From assembly GCF_900129785.1 (NCBI RefSeq), contig NZ_FSRC01000001.1, positions 1,550,001-1,614,000 on the forward strand: a stretch of 64,000 nucleotides of DNA, in the 5' to 3' direction. Positions 10,439 through 18,017 of this stretch are shown piece after piece; within the stretch, counting starts at the first letter, position 1; every line of letters starts with the position of its first letter. The stretch is from Algoriphagus halophilus (GTDB taxonomy: Bacteria > Bacteroidota > Bacteroidia > Cytophagales > Cyclobacteriaceae). The notes beneath the pieces are model-generated. The model ran no database searches, was not told where the DNA came from, and worked only from the letters and a program-made list of their open reading frames with translations. A program made the position numbers and the translations under genes.

Positions 10439-10460
10439 ATGTGAGTGAAGACACTCTCAT
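10439..10460 (-). terminator. Possible weak terminator after topB
   Basis: Hairpin GAGTG-AAGA-CACTC extended by three outer pairs across one T-T mismatch. On the minus strand it is followed five bases later by TTTTT. It lies about 40 bp beyond the topB stop. The loop and closing pairs match those of the hairpin at 13404-13429. Confidence 0.45.
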
Positions 10461-10501
10461 GGGCAAAAAAAACAAACCATGTAATAGATACATAAAGGAT
10501 A

Positions 10502-12823
10502 TTAAACCCCCACACTCTCCTTAAATAAGGATATTACCAGCTCTTCGGTTAAGGGTCTCTTGTTCGCTTTTTCACGCAAGGTGTCAAAAGGGTATCTAAA
10601 ATCACAACCTTCTTTATAGGCACTGCATCCATAGGCTTTTTTACCTCTGATAATCGTGCCTTTTTTGCATAAGGGACATGGGATGACAGAAGAAGGTTTT
10701 TTAGAAGCCTGCGGACTCGCTTCTTTCTTTGCCTCTAAAACGAGTTGGGATTGATCATCGAGACGTAGCAATCCTTCTTTGTCACCTGTCTCCGTTTTAA
10801 AGCCCTTTAAGTTGACAGTAGCCCCTTTTTGGAGCAACCGTACATACTGTTTCTCTGAGATTTTCTTTCCTTCAAATGAAAAAGGAAGTAAAAAGTTGCA
10901 GCCCTTTTTATAGGCACTGCATCCGTAACTCGATTTGCCTTTCAGCAATGAGCCTTCCTTACATTTTGGACAAGTGTGTCCCACCACAGTAGTGGATGCT
11001 TTTTCTTTTTCTGGAGTTCTTCCTTTTTCAGCAGCTTTGGATTCGGAAGGAGGGGATATGATGGTTTGACTTTGCTCCCGCATCACTTCATATACCAGAT
11101 GCTCCACCATGAGCTTCATGTTTTTGACAAAAGAACCTGCATGAAACTTCCCTTTTTCAATTTCCCTCAATTGCTTCTCCCATTGCCCTGTCAGTTCTGC
11201 TGAGGTCAATAGCTCGTTCCGAATGATTTCGATCAATTGAATCCCGGTTTGAGTGGGCAAAATCTGCTTTTTGTTCCGTTCAATATACTGTCGTTTAAAA
11301 AGTGTTTCAATGATACTTGCCCGGGTGGAAGGACGTCCTATGCCATTCTCTTTCATTAGTTCCCGCATCTCTTCATCATCCACCTGCTTGCCGGCAGTTT
11401 CCATACCTCTTAATAAAGTCGCTTCTGTGTAATGCTTGGGAGGTTTGGTTTCCTTCTCCAAGAATGAAGGTTCATGGGGACCTTTTTCTCCTTTTTTGAA
11501 GATGGGGAGCTCATCTTTCTCCTTTTTATCTTTTCCGTCCGCAGTTTCAAAAACAACTTTCCAGCCTTTTTCCAAGATTACCTTCCCGGTTGCTTTAAAG
11601 GAAACGGTATCCACCTTTCCTATAACTGTAGTATTAGCCACTGAGCAATCCTCATAAAATATGGCGATAAATCGCCTTGCAATGATATCATATACTCGAA
11701 GGTGATTCCCATCCAAATTTCCCTGAACCCCAGTAGGGATGATGGCATGGTGATCGGTTACTTTTTTATCATTAAAAACCTTAGTGGACTTTTTTAATTT
11801 TTTACCCAAAACAGGGCGAATCAAATCCTCATATTTGGTGAGTTTCTCCAGTATTCCGGGGGCTTTTGGATAGATGTCGTTGGGCAAAAACGTGGTATCT
11901 ACCCTTGGGTAGGTAATGACTTTTTGCTCGTATAGTTGTTGCGCAATTTTAAGTGTTTCATCGGCAGAAAGCCCAAACTTATTGTTGCAATACACCTGTA
12001 AACCAGTCAAGTCAAAAAGCTTTGGGGAATATTCCTTTCCATTTTTCTTTTCAATGGAGACTACTTCAAAGTCATGCGCTTTCACCTGGTTGGCAAAAGC
12101 TTCCCCATCTTCTTTCTTAAGAAATTTCCCCTCTTCACAATTGAAGGTAGTCTCTCTATAGACCGTTTGTAATTCCCAATAGGGTTGAGGCTGAAAGTTT
12201 TGAATTTCCTTAAAGCGGTTTACAATCATAGCTAGTGTAGGTGTTTGTACTCTACCGATGGACAATACTTGTTTGTAACCCCCATATTTGACGGTATATA
12301 AGCGTGTGGCGTTGATCCCTAATAACCAATCGCCAATGGCCCTGGAATATCCCGCATAGTATAAATTATCGTATTTAGTGGAAGGTTGTAGCTTTTCGAA
12401 GCCTTCTTTAATTGCCTCCGTGGTCAAAGAAGAGATCCATAAGCGTTTGACTTCGCCTTTGTATCCTGCTTGTTCGATGACCCATCGTTGGATCAACTCT
12501 CCCTCTTGGCCGGCATCCCCACAGTTAATCACCTCTGTGGCTGTTTCAAATAGCTTTTTTACAATGTTGAATTGCTTTTGGATCCCAGCATTGTCCACCA
12601 CTTTGGTTTTGAACTTTTCGGGCAGCATGGGGAGGTGACTGAGATGCCAACCTTTCCAATGGGCTTGATAATCGCTTGGTTCCATTAAAGTGCAAAAGTG
12701 ACCAAACGTATAGGTGACGGTGTATCCATTTCCTTCGTAATATCCATCATGCTTAGAAGTGGCTCCAAGTACAGCCGCTATTTCACGGGCAACGCTTGGT
12801 TTTTCTGCAATACAAACTTTCAT
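10502..12823 (-). CDS. topB: DNA topoisomerase III (type IA)
   Basis: The start at 12823 gives a 773-residue protein beginning MKVCIAEKPS; 26 further in-frame upstream codons show no family similarity and are rejected. An N-terminal Toprim domain (Glu7 of AEKPS and the acidic CGDAGQEGE motif at 101-109) is followed by the topo IA core with the catalytic tyrosine at Y305 in TYPRVDT and GRPSTRA further on. Two C-terminal zinc ribbons repeat the pattern CPxCKxG...YGCSAYKxGCxF. It relaxes negatively supercoiled and decatenates DNA through a 5'-phosphotyrosine. It is the only large gene in the repeat-rich region. Chromosomal and integrative-element TopBs both exist in Bacteroidota; no conjugation genes flank it here. 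Confidence 0.95.
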   Translation of the reverse strand: MKVCIAEKPSVAREIAAVLGATSKHDGYYEGNGYTVTYTFGHFCTLMEPSDYQAHWKGWHLSHLPMLPEKFKTKVVDNAGIQKQFNIVKKLFETATEVINCGDAGQEGELIQRWVIEQAGYKGEVKRLWISSLTTEAIKEGFEKLQPSTKYDNLYYAGYSRAIGDWLLGINATRLYTVKYGGYKQVLSIGRVQTPTLAMIVNRFKEIQNFQPQPYWELQTVYRETTFNCEEGKFLKKEDGEAFANQVKAHDFEVVSIEKKNGKEYSPKLFDLTGLQVYCNNKFGLSADETLKIAQQLYEQKVITYPRVDTTFLPNDIYPKAPGILEKLTKYEDLIRPVLGKKLKKSTKVFNDKKVTDHHAIIPTGVQGNLDGNHLRVYDIIARRFIAIFYEDCSVANTTVIGKVDTVSFKATGKVILEKGWKVVFETADGKDKKEKDELPIFKKGEKGPHEPSFLEKETKPPKHYTEATLLRGMETAGKQVDDEEMRELMKENGIGRPSTRASIIETLFKRQYIERNKKQILPTQTGIQLIEIIRNELLTSAELTGQWEKQLREIEKGKFHAGSFVKNMKLMVEHLVYEVMREQSQTIISPPSESKAAEKGRTPEKEKASTTVVGHTCPKCKEGSLLKGKSSYGCSAYKKGCNFLLPFSFEGKKISEKQYVRLLQKGATVNLKGFKTETGDKEGLLRLDDQSQLVLEAKKEASPQASKKPSSVIPCPLCKKGTIIRGKKAYGCSAYKEGCDFRYPFDTLREKANKRPLTEELVISLFKESVGV

Positions 12824-12937
12824 CTGAAGCAAATCTAAAAAAATTAGCCTAAGCACAACAGAAGGTTTGCCTAGTAAACATCTGAAAAAGACGGAACCCA
12901 TGAAGGCCAGTAGCTTATAATTTCAAATGAAAATAAT

Positions 12938-13344
12938 ATAGCCCCGGGTTTAAACCCGGGCTATTAAGAAACCAAATAATTGACTCCCGCCCAGAAACAT
13001 CTTTTGGAAATAATTTCATTTTTGCGGGAGGATTCCAGTGTCATTTCGACTGAAAGGAGAAATCTATTTTCTTTCGCAAAGCCCCACAGAACTCAAAGTA
13101 TATCGCTAAGAAGATTATTTCAGAATAAGCTCCGGAGGAGCGTTAGGTTAATATTCTGCCCGCCGTGGCGGGGCCATGGCCCCGATAGTTATCTGGGTAA
13201 ATCCATGGTAAAAAGAACCCCAAAAAATTACCTCCCGAGCAGCGAAATATATAGCTCCAGGTTTTAACCTGGGGTAAAGAATAACCATAAAATTCGCCTC
13301 CCGCGCAAATTTATTTTAAGAATTCAAAGCGCCTGTGCGGGAGG
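12938..13344 (+). repeat. Composite palindromic repeat, copy C (full length, interrupted)
   Basis: Same order of parts as copy A: hairpin ATAGCC(C)CGGGTTT/AAACCCGGGCTAT (12938-12965), CTCCCGC (12984-12990) to GCGGGAG (13024-13030), the CGCAAAG and GCTAAGAAGAT linker, the CCAGGTTTTAACCTGG hairpin (13257-13274), and CCTCCCGC (13297-13304) to GCGGGAGG (13337-13344). A foreign segment of roughly 95 bp lies between AGCTCC and CTCCCGAGCAGCG. A small open frame across it is not believed to be a gene. Confidence 0.85.
13136..13229. repeat. Insert within repeat copy C containing two palindromes
   Basis: Compared with copies A and D, this stretch is extra. It contains CCCGCC-GT-GGCGGG (about 13159-13172) followed at once by the perfect palindrome GGGGCCATGGCCCC. 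The exact edges are uncertain by a few bases because GGAGGAG and CTCCCGAG at the junctions are themselves similar to the repeat. It resembles a small palindromic element nested in a larger one. Confidence 0.6.
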
Positions 13345-13403
13345 AGGAACGCCCGCCTTGTTGGGAGCATAGGTATATTAATTCATTCTCAACAAATAGA
13401 AAT

Positions 13404-13429
13404 CGCCGTTCGTGAAGACACGAACGGCG
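13404..13429 (-). terminator. Strong hairpin, possible terminator of the downstream small gene
   Basis: Perfect 11-bp stem CGCCGTTCGTG/CACGAACGGCG with an AAGA loop. It lies about 45 bp past the stop of the minus-strand small gene at 13475. The following T-tract on that strand is poor (ATTTCTATTTG), so termination is only plausible; it may instead be part of a dispersed repeat. Confidence 0.45.
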
Positions 13430-13474
13430 GCTGTATCTTAATGCTATTAGTATTTAATCTAGAATCTGTAGATC

Positions 13475-13702
13475 TTAAATAGACATAGAGTAGCTATTCA
13501 GATACCTTTCGTTGTTCTGGGTTTTTGTTTTCATTTTTGGCCTAATAATCTCGCTACGTAACCAGTATTTAAGCTCTCTGCCCTCATCAGGTGATAGCCA
13601 AAGCAATGCCTTTCGATATTCTTTTTTAAATAGCTTTTGATTAAATGAGACAGCTTTTAGAATGGTTTTGCAGTAATCGAGCATAGTTTTTCCCTTCTTC
13701 AT
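13475..13702 (-). CDS. Small conserved-type protein of unknown function
   Basis: A 75-residue basic protein. After a short MKKGKT leader it reads MLDYCKTILKAVSF...FKKEYRKALLWLSPDE, an amphipathic helical pattern that I recall from short hypothetical proteins of Cytophagales, though this cannot be checked here. An alternative start is the internal Met7. No signal peptide, membrane segment or metal motif is seen. It sits alone in the repeat-rich region beside another small minus-strand gene. No function can be assigned. Confidence 0.55.
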   Translation of the reverse strand: MKKGKTMLDYCKTILKAVSFNQKLFKKEYRKALLWLSPDEGRELKYWLRSEIIRPKMKTKTQNNERYLNSYSMSI

Positions 13703-13783
13703 AAGAAATGAATTGAAAAGTTGAAAGATTAAATTTTAGAAACTTGAAACTGATTGGATCTATGTATAGATCTCAGCTGGCTT

Positions 13784-14092
13784 TCAGATCAAAAAACTAC
13801 AGTGTCTTATAAAAAGGGGATTTTTACCACTGACAAATTCTAAAGAAATTCTCTTTGGAAGTACTGAGGAGAAAAAGGTAAAGGTTTCGGTTTTAGGATT
13901 AGCTGAGATTTCGCACTGTTTGGTGGCAGAAGTAAAATGATAGCTCTGAACTCTAGTATTTACTATTTCAGTTTCCTGAATCCCTTCACCTTGAAAACTT
14001 AGAGAATTTACCAATCCGCTCTCAATTGTTCCTGATGTAAGGAAAATCAGATTGAGCAGTAGAACTGAGGATATTGTGGCAATTTTTCTCAT
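13784..14092 (-). CDS. Small exported hypothetical protein
   Basis: A 102-residue frame with a plausible signal peptide (MRKIATISSVLLLNLIFLTS) and a Ser/Thr-rich mature part with one central and one C-terminal cysteine. No family was recognised. It lies between the 75-residue gene and repeat copy D. The signal-peptide-like start argues for a real gene, but base composition is no different from flanking noncoding sequence, so it could be chance. Confidence 0.4.
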   Translation of the reverse strand: MRKIATISSVLLLNLIFLTSGTIESGLVNSLSFQGEGIQETEIVNTRVQSYHFTSATKQCEISANPKTETFTFFSSVLPKRISLEFVSGKNPLFIRHCSFLI

Positions 14093-14362
14093 TAACCCAT
14101 ATAACGAAAGACCTATGAGATAAGGTTACAGTTTTAGGTATTAAAAATGGTTTATATTTTATATGAAATGTATAAAGTATTTTTATGGTCTATTTCCGTT
14201 ACTGAATCGGTAATTATTTGGTATTTAAAATTATAGTTAAAAACGGTACAGATTCGGTGCAAGGAGTTGAAGAAGAAGGAGTTACAAACCCTAAAAGAAT
14301 AGGAAATCGTAGATGCACTCGATAGGTATCCTAGTCTATGCTTAGTAGGGGATTTATTAATT
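14093..14362. other. Intergenic region without recognisable features
   Basis: About 270 bp of very AT-rich sequence upstream of the 102-residue frame. It presumably holds that gene's promoter; nothing else is seen. Confidence 0.3.
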
Positions 14363-14527
14363 TTCACTCGCAAAGAACTCAAAGTATTCCGCTAAGAAGA
14401 TTATTTTCCAAAAAGCTCCCGAGCAGCGAAATATAAAGCCCCAGGTTTTAACCTGAGGTAAAGATTAACCACATAATTAGACTCCTGCCCAAATCTATTT
14501 TAGGAATTCAAGACGCTGGTGCGGGAA
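14363..14527 (+). repeat. Composite palindromic repeat, copy D (5' truncated)
   Basis: Begins at CACTCGCAAAG, keeps ACTCAAAGTAT and GCTAAGAAGAT nearly as in copy C, then AGCTCCCGAGCAGCG, the hairpin CCCCAGGTTTTAACCTGAGG (14439-14458) and a decayed outer pair CTCCTGC to GCGGGA. The 5' hairpins of copies A and C are missing. Confidence 0.8.
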
Positions 14528-14745
14528 GATACCTAATAGACTTATGGTCCTCATTAAAGTTTCTATTAGCATAAAACCTGAGCTGATTGGCACTTTGAAC
14601 ACTCTGTCATATTTGTCTAGACTGGATGTAATAAATTTTTAGGTTTTCATATTTCAAACCTTAAAATATATTGGAAGCCAGGGACTTGGTTTAATTCAAA
14701 GGTTGGCAAACATTTTGAAAGAACAGATCGAAAACTGAGAGATTA
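14528..14745. other. Upstream region of the DoxX-like gene
   Basis: About 220 bp between repeat copy D and the membrane protein start, presumably containing its promoter. No clear promoter or other element was recognised. Confidence 0.3.
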
Positions 14746-15135
14746 ATGGCTGAACAAAAATCTGGAATAGATAAAATCCTAATCAGGATATTGTTATGGA
14801 TACCTTCCTTGTTAATCGTATTGTTCTACATTCCAAATGGGCTTGATAAACTTATTAACCACGACCAAACAGGAAAAATCGTTGAAAGTAGTACAGTAAT
14901 GATATTCACTGGAATTTTTATTTTAATTGGAGTTGCCCTTTTCTTATACCGCAAGACAATACTGATTGGTACATCCATGTTGGTCTTGTACATGACATTT
15001 ACTGTTTTAATCCATATGTATAAGGGAAAACCTGCCGAAATTGCAATTCTAATTGTTTTGGCTACCGTGTTTTCCTCATTTATCAGAGAACCAAAATTAT
15101 TTCAGGAAAAAGCTCCCGAGCAGCGAAATAAATAG
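14746..15135 (+). CDS. DoxX-like four-helix membrane protein, C-terminus replaced by a repeat
   Basis: The 129-residue product has four hydrophobic segments (about 12-29, 48-64, 69-90 and 98-111) and a PNGLDKL motif after the first, resembling the DoxX/DoxX_2 family of small inner-membrane proteins. Some DoxX relatives are linked to thiol or oxidative stress, but no reaction is established for this group. The last eight codons, KAPEQRNK, and the TAG stop fall inside repeat copy E, so the natural end of the gene was probably lost or extended when the repeat arrived. Because the lost part lies after the fourth helix, the protein may still work. Confidence 0.65.
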   Translation: MAEQKSGIDKILIRILLWIPSLLIVLFYIPNGLDKLINHDQTGKIVESSTVMIFTGIFILIGVALFLYRKTILIGTSMLVLYMTFTVLIHMYKGKPAEIAILIVLATVFSSFIREPKLFQEKAPEQRNK

Positions 15136-15226
15136 CCCCAGGTTTTAACCTGGGGTAAAGAATAACCACAAAATTAGCCTCCCGCGCAAATCTATTTTAG
15201 GAAATTAAAACGCTGTTGCGGGAGGA
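15107..15226 (+). repeat. Composite palindromic repeat, copy E (3' half only)
   Basis: Contains AGCTCCCGAGCAGCGAAAT, the perfect hairpin CCCCAGGTTTTAACCTGGGG (15136-15155) and the pair CCTCCCGC (15178-15185) to GCGGGAGG (15218-15225). It has no GCAAAG linker or 5' hairpins. It overlaps the end of the DoxX-like gene. Confidence 0.85.
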
Positions 15227-15425
15227 TGTCTTCCTACCGATAAGCACGTAAACGGATGTTTTTGGAGATTCAGTTTTCTTAAGCCCAAAGCCAAAGAAAC
15301 CACAAAAGCATTACAGAGAGTTACCATAACAAAATCCTCATGAAATCATCTAATCAATTATTCAAATTGTATACCGCTGTACGGTCAGAGAACAAAAGGT
15401 TAAACTAAAAAGCCAACTAGATACC

Positions 15426-15614
15426 AAAAGAGAATACCCCGTTATCCTCAAATAGTAACCAGGTATTCAACTAGAGTAAAGCTGTCGCCAAATAGAATAC
15501 CTAGTTATTCAATAAGTATACTCGGTTACTCTCTGAACATCACTTGTTCACCAAAGAGAATAACTCACTACCCGAAAAGAGAAACTAAGTATGCAAAAAG
15601 GTTAACCAGATACC
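15426..15614. repeat. Degenerate tandem array, about nine units of 20-22 bp
   Basis: Successive segments starting near 15426, 15448, 15470, 15490, 15512, 15532, 15553, 15574 and 15595 share an A-rich start, a GAATAC/GTAAC core and a GTTAT-C/GTATTC end. Best-matching units are AATAGAATACCTAGTTATTC and AAAGAGAATAACTCACTACC. Conservation is loose, spacing is constant to within two bases, and there are no intervening unique spacers, so it is not a CRISPR array. A related but interrupted unit may begin at 15391. Confidence 0.6.
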
Positions 15615-15619
15615 CTTTT

Positions 15620-15670
15620 GTCCCTTAGGGGACCTCGAAGGTGGGTAGGGGTACCTTGGAGGTGGGGGTA
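15620..15670. repeat. GC-rich short palindromes following the tandem array
   Basis: The palindrome GTCCC-TTAG-GGGAC (15620-15633) runs into two 20-bp units (15631-15650 and 15651-15670), each carrying ACCT-nnn-AGGT followed by a G-rich tail. The sudden GC richness stands out in otherwise AT-rich intergenic DNA. Confidence 0.5.
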
Positions 15671-16035
15671 TTACAAATTCCTGGAAAATAGAATAGAGAA
15701 GGAAAACCCCTTTCATGGAAGAAATGGACGATTTTAATAATTTTTGTACTAAAATAAGAGCTCAAAAAACTTTTTAGTTTTTATCTTATCATCAAAAATA
15801 GGATTAAAACTTATTTGAGCAGGCTCAAAATTTTAAGAGGTATCAGAGCTACATAAACCTAAAATTTTAATGGCAATTAATGTGACAAACGAAAATTATA
15901 ATTTATGATTATCCGCAATGGAGCCAGTAGTTAAAGAATGGGTTAAGAAAGTCTCGGATAATCGTCCACCGACGACAGTCTCCTGTCTACAGCACACTTA
16001 AATATATTTCAAAGCCATTTTACCTCTTTGAATAT
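15671..16035. other. Intergenic region upstream of the toxin-antitoxin pair
   Basis: About 365 bp without a gene. It contains hairpin AAAAACT/AGTTTTT near 15765-15782, TTTGAGC-AG-GCTCAAA at 15814-15829, and a 9-bp inverted repeat GATTATCCG (15907) / CGGATAATC (15955) enclosing 39 bp. No coding frame of note. Confidence 0.4.
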
Positions 16036-16054
16036 TTTACCAATTTTTGGTAAA
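16036..16054. promoter_or_regulatory. Palindrome, candidate ParD operator
   Basis: Perfect inverted repeat TTTACCAA-TTT-TTGGTAAA ending 20 bp before the antitoxin start. Ribbon-helix-helix antitoxins of this type commonly repress their own promoter by binding such palindromes; binding here is inferred from position only. Confidence 0.55.
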
Positions 16055-16074
16055 TTGGGTTAAACTTTAGAAAA

Positions 16075-16323
16075 ATGAAAAATACATCAGTATCCCTCGG
16101 AAGTTATTTTGACCAATTTGTACAAAACCAGGTTTCTGAAGGCAGGTATAAAAATGTAAGTGAAGTAATCCGTGCAGGGCTTCGTCTTTTGGAAAATGAG
16201 GAGAGCAAGGCAATCGCTTTGCGGAATGCGATTCAAAAAGGTATAGATAGTGGAATTGCGGATGATTTTGATCCTGAAAATCACCTGCAGAAATTGAAGT
16301 CTCAGAGGTTGAAAAATGGGTAA
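16075..16323 (+). CDS. parD: ParD-family antitoxin
   Basis: An 82-residue protein with the ParD ribbon-helix-helix pattern: beta-strand NTSVSLGSYFDQFV followed by GRYKNVSEVIRAGLRLLE, then a charged C-terminal tail (DDFDPENHLQKL) of the kind that wraps around the toxin. It is followed by a RelE/ParE toxin gene overlapping by 8 bp, the usual antitoxin-first order of a type II module. It should neutralise the toxin and repress the shared promoter, where a palindrome is present. Lies at the edge of the repeat-rich region. Confidence 0.88.
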   Translation: MKNTSVSLGSYFDQFVQNQVSEGRYKNVSEVIRAGLRLLENEESKAIALRNAIQKGIDSGIADDFDPENHLQKLKSQRLKNG

Positions 16324-16615
16324 ATATAAATTCACCAATGAAGCGGTAGAGGATTTATCAGCTATTTGGAATTATACATTAGACAATTGGTCGGAATCGC
16401 AAGCGGACAAATACTATCGTTTCATTCTTGAAAGTTGCCAGGAAATTGCTGATAACCCAGATTTAGGAAAAAATTATGAGGGAATAGCGCGGAATTTATT
16501 TGGTCTCAAAGTAAATCGTCATATTATTTTTTACCGCAAATTATCTTCTTCGCTGATTGAAATAACTAGAATCTTACATGAAAGGATGGATTTGAAAAAC
16601 AGGATGAATGAATAA
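16316..16615 (+). CDS. parE: ParE/RelE-superfamily toxin
   Basis: A 99-residue protein with the ParE pattern: KFTNEAVEDLSAIWNYTLDN at the start, an 'ADKYYRFI' helix, a LGKNYEGIARNLFGLKVNRH core and the strand HIIFYRK, then ILHERMD. ParE toxins inhibit DNA gyrase and RelE toxins cleave mRNA; the central 'NLFGLKVNRHIIFYRK' and the partner ParD point to the ParE branch, but activity is not proven by sequence. Translationally coupled to parD through an 8-bp overlap. Confidence 0.88.
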   Translation: MGKYKFTNEAVEDLSAIWNYTLDNWSESQADKYYRFILESCQEIADNPDLGKNYEGIARNLFGLKVNRHIIFYRKLSSSLIEITRILHERMDLKNRMNE

Positions 16616-16634
16616 AAACTCCTTCAAGCCTGGT

Positions 16635-18017
16635 CTATTTCCCGATACAAAACTTGGAAAAAATGTTAGCCAACAAATCATCCGTAGTAATCTCTCCGGT
16701 GATCTCTCCTAGGTAATGCAGGGAACGACGGATATCCATGGCCACAAAATCATTGGTGATTTGATCGTCAATGCCTTTCAAAATATCCAATAAGGAATCC
16801 CGTGTTTTGATTAAAGAATCGTAATGACGCACATTGGTCACGATGGTGTTTCCGGTCTTAAACTTATCCAGATTCACCAGCTCCAGGATTCTGGCTTTCA
16901 ATTCTTCCAGGTTTTCCTTCTTTCCAGCAGATATAAAAATAGTATCCGGATGTTTTGACTGGAGTTCAGAAACCAGTTCCGAATTCGCCTTATCTATTTT
17001 ATTGGCGATTTTCAGAAAGGGAACACCCAGATTTTCCAGCTTATTCACATCTCGGTTGATCTCAATTAGGTCTGTATCTCCCAAATCAAATAAATATAGG
17101 ATCAAGGAAGCAGTTTTCATTTTCTCTTGGGTTCGACTGACCCCAATGGCTTCTATGGTGTCGGTGGTTTCTCTCAATCCTGCCGTATCGATGAATCGGA
17201 AGATCACCCCCCCTAAATTGATCTCATCTTCAATAAAATCACGGGTAGTTCCGGCTATATCCGATACAATGGCCTTTTCTTCATTGAGAAGGGCATTCAA
17301 TAGGGTGGACTTGCCGGCATTTGGTTTCCCGGCAATAACCGTAGGAACTCCATTTTTGATGACATTCCCTAAGTCAAAGCTGAGGATCAATTCTTCAATC
17401 ACTCTCAAGAGTCGCTCTACCAATTCCTGTAGCTCTGTTCTACTGGCGAATTCCACATCTTCCTCGCCAAAATCGAGTTCTAATTCAATCATAGAGGCAA
17501 AATGAATCAGCTTTTCACGCAGCTGTTGAATTTCGCTGCTGAATCCTCCTCGCATTTGACTTAAGGCTGCTTGATGGCTGCTTTCTGAATCGGCATGGAT
17601 CAAATCTGCTACTGCTTCTGCTTGAGCCAGATCAAATTGCCCGTTTAAGAATGCTCGCTGAGTGAATTCTCCTGGTTTGGCTGGTCTTGCACCTTTCTTT
17701 AGGAAAAGTTTGATGACCTGATTGATGATGTAGGAGGAACCATGCGTGGAGATTTCCACTACATTTTCCTTGGTAAATGATTTGGGGGCGATAAATAAGG
17801 AGACCAACACCTCATCTATGATTTTTTCTCCATCCCGTATGGTTCCAAAATGGATGGTATGACTTTCCTGCTTTTCCAGATTCTTTCCGAAAAAGACTTC
17901 ATTGCAAAGTTTGATGGCGTCTTTGCCAGAAAGTCGGATGACAGCAATGGCACCCACCCCTTGAGGGGTTGCCAAAGCAATGATGGTATCATTCCCTTCG
18001 GAAAGTGAAAAACTCAT
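16635..18017 (-). CDS. mnmE: tRNA uridine-5-carboxymethylaminomethyl modification GTPase
   Basis: The 460-residue product is full length for MnmE. It has the N-terminal formyl-folate-binding domain ([20 protein letters not shown]), a helical domain, an inserted Ras-like GTPase with P-loop GKPNAGKS (230-237), TTRD and DTAG, and the invariant C-terminal FCIGK. With MnmG it modifies the wobble U34 of tRNAs. It is the last gene of a seven-gene minus-strand operon, overlapping the thioredoxin gene by 4 bp, so its expression is probably tied at least partly to the metal-responsive promoter; an internal promoter cannot be excluded. Confidence 0.97.
   Translation of the reverse strand: MSFSLSEGNDTIIALATPQGVGAIAVIRLSGKDAIKLCNEVFFGKNLEKQESHTIHFGTIRDGEKIIDEVLVSLFIAPKSFTKENVVEISTHGSSYIINQVIKLFLKKGARPAKPGEFTQRAFLNGQFDLAQAEAVADLIHADSESSHQAALSQMRGGFSSEIQQLREKLIHFASMIELELDFGEEDVEFASRTELQELVERLLRVIEELILSFDLGNVIKNGVPTVIAGKPNAGKSTLLNALLNEEKAIVSDIAGTTRDFIEDEINLGGVIFRFIDTAGLRETTDTIEAIGVSRTQEKMKTASLILYLFDLGDTDLIEINRDVNKLENLGVPFLKIANKIDKANSELVSELQSKHPDTIFISAGKKENLEELKARILELVNLDKFKTGNTIVTNVRHYDSLIKTRDSLLDILKGIDDQITNDFVAMDIRRSLHYLGEITGEITTDDLLANIFSKFCIGK

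Noticed and set aside
10502..12823. topB as marker of a conjugative element
   Set aside because: No relaxase, tra genes, integrase or attachment sites are seen around it.
12824..12901. Upstream extension of topB
   Set aside because: Topoisomerase III starts at MKVCIAEKPS; the extra 26 residues are hydrophobic chance sequence.
12980..13267. 95-residue plus-strand frame within repeat copy C
   Set aside because: It runs across palindromes and linker of the repeat, is absent as a frame from copy A, and has no protein-like pattern.
14152..14382. 76-residue minus-strand frame
   Set aside because: Its start lies inside repeat copy D, composition is that of AT-rich noncoding DNA, and no motif is present.
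15391..15670. Possible CRISPR array
   Set aside because: Units are degenerate and directly contiguous with no unique spacers, and no cas gene is in the window.
16834..17505. 223-residue plus-strand frame
   Set aside because: Antisense to the clear mnmE coding region; Ser-rich composition is a mirror of mnmE codon use.
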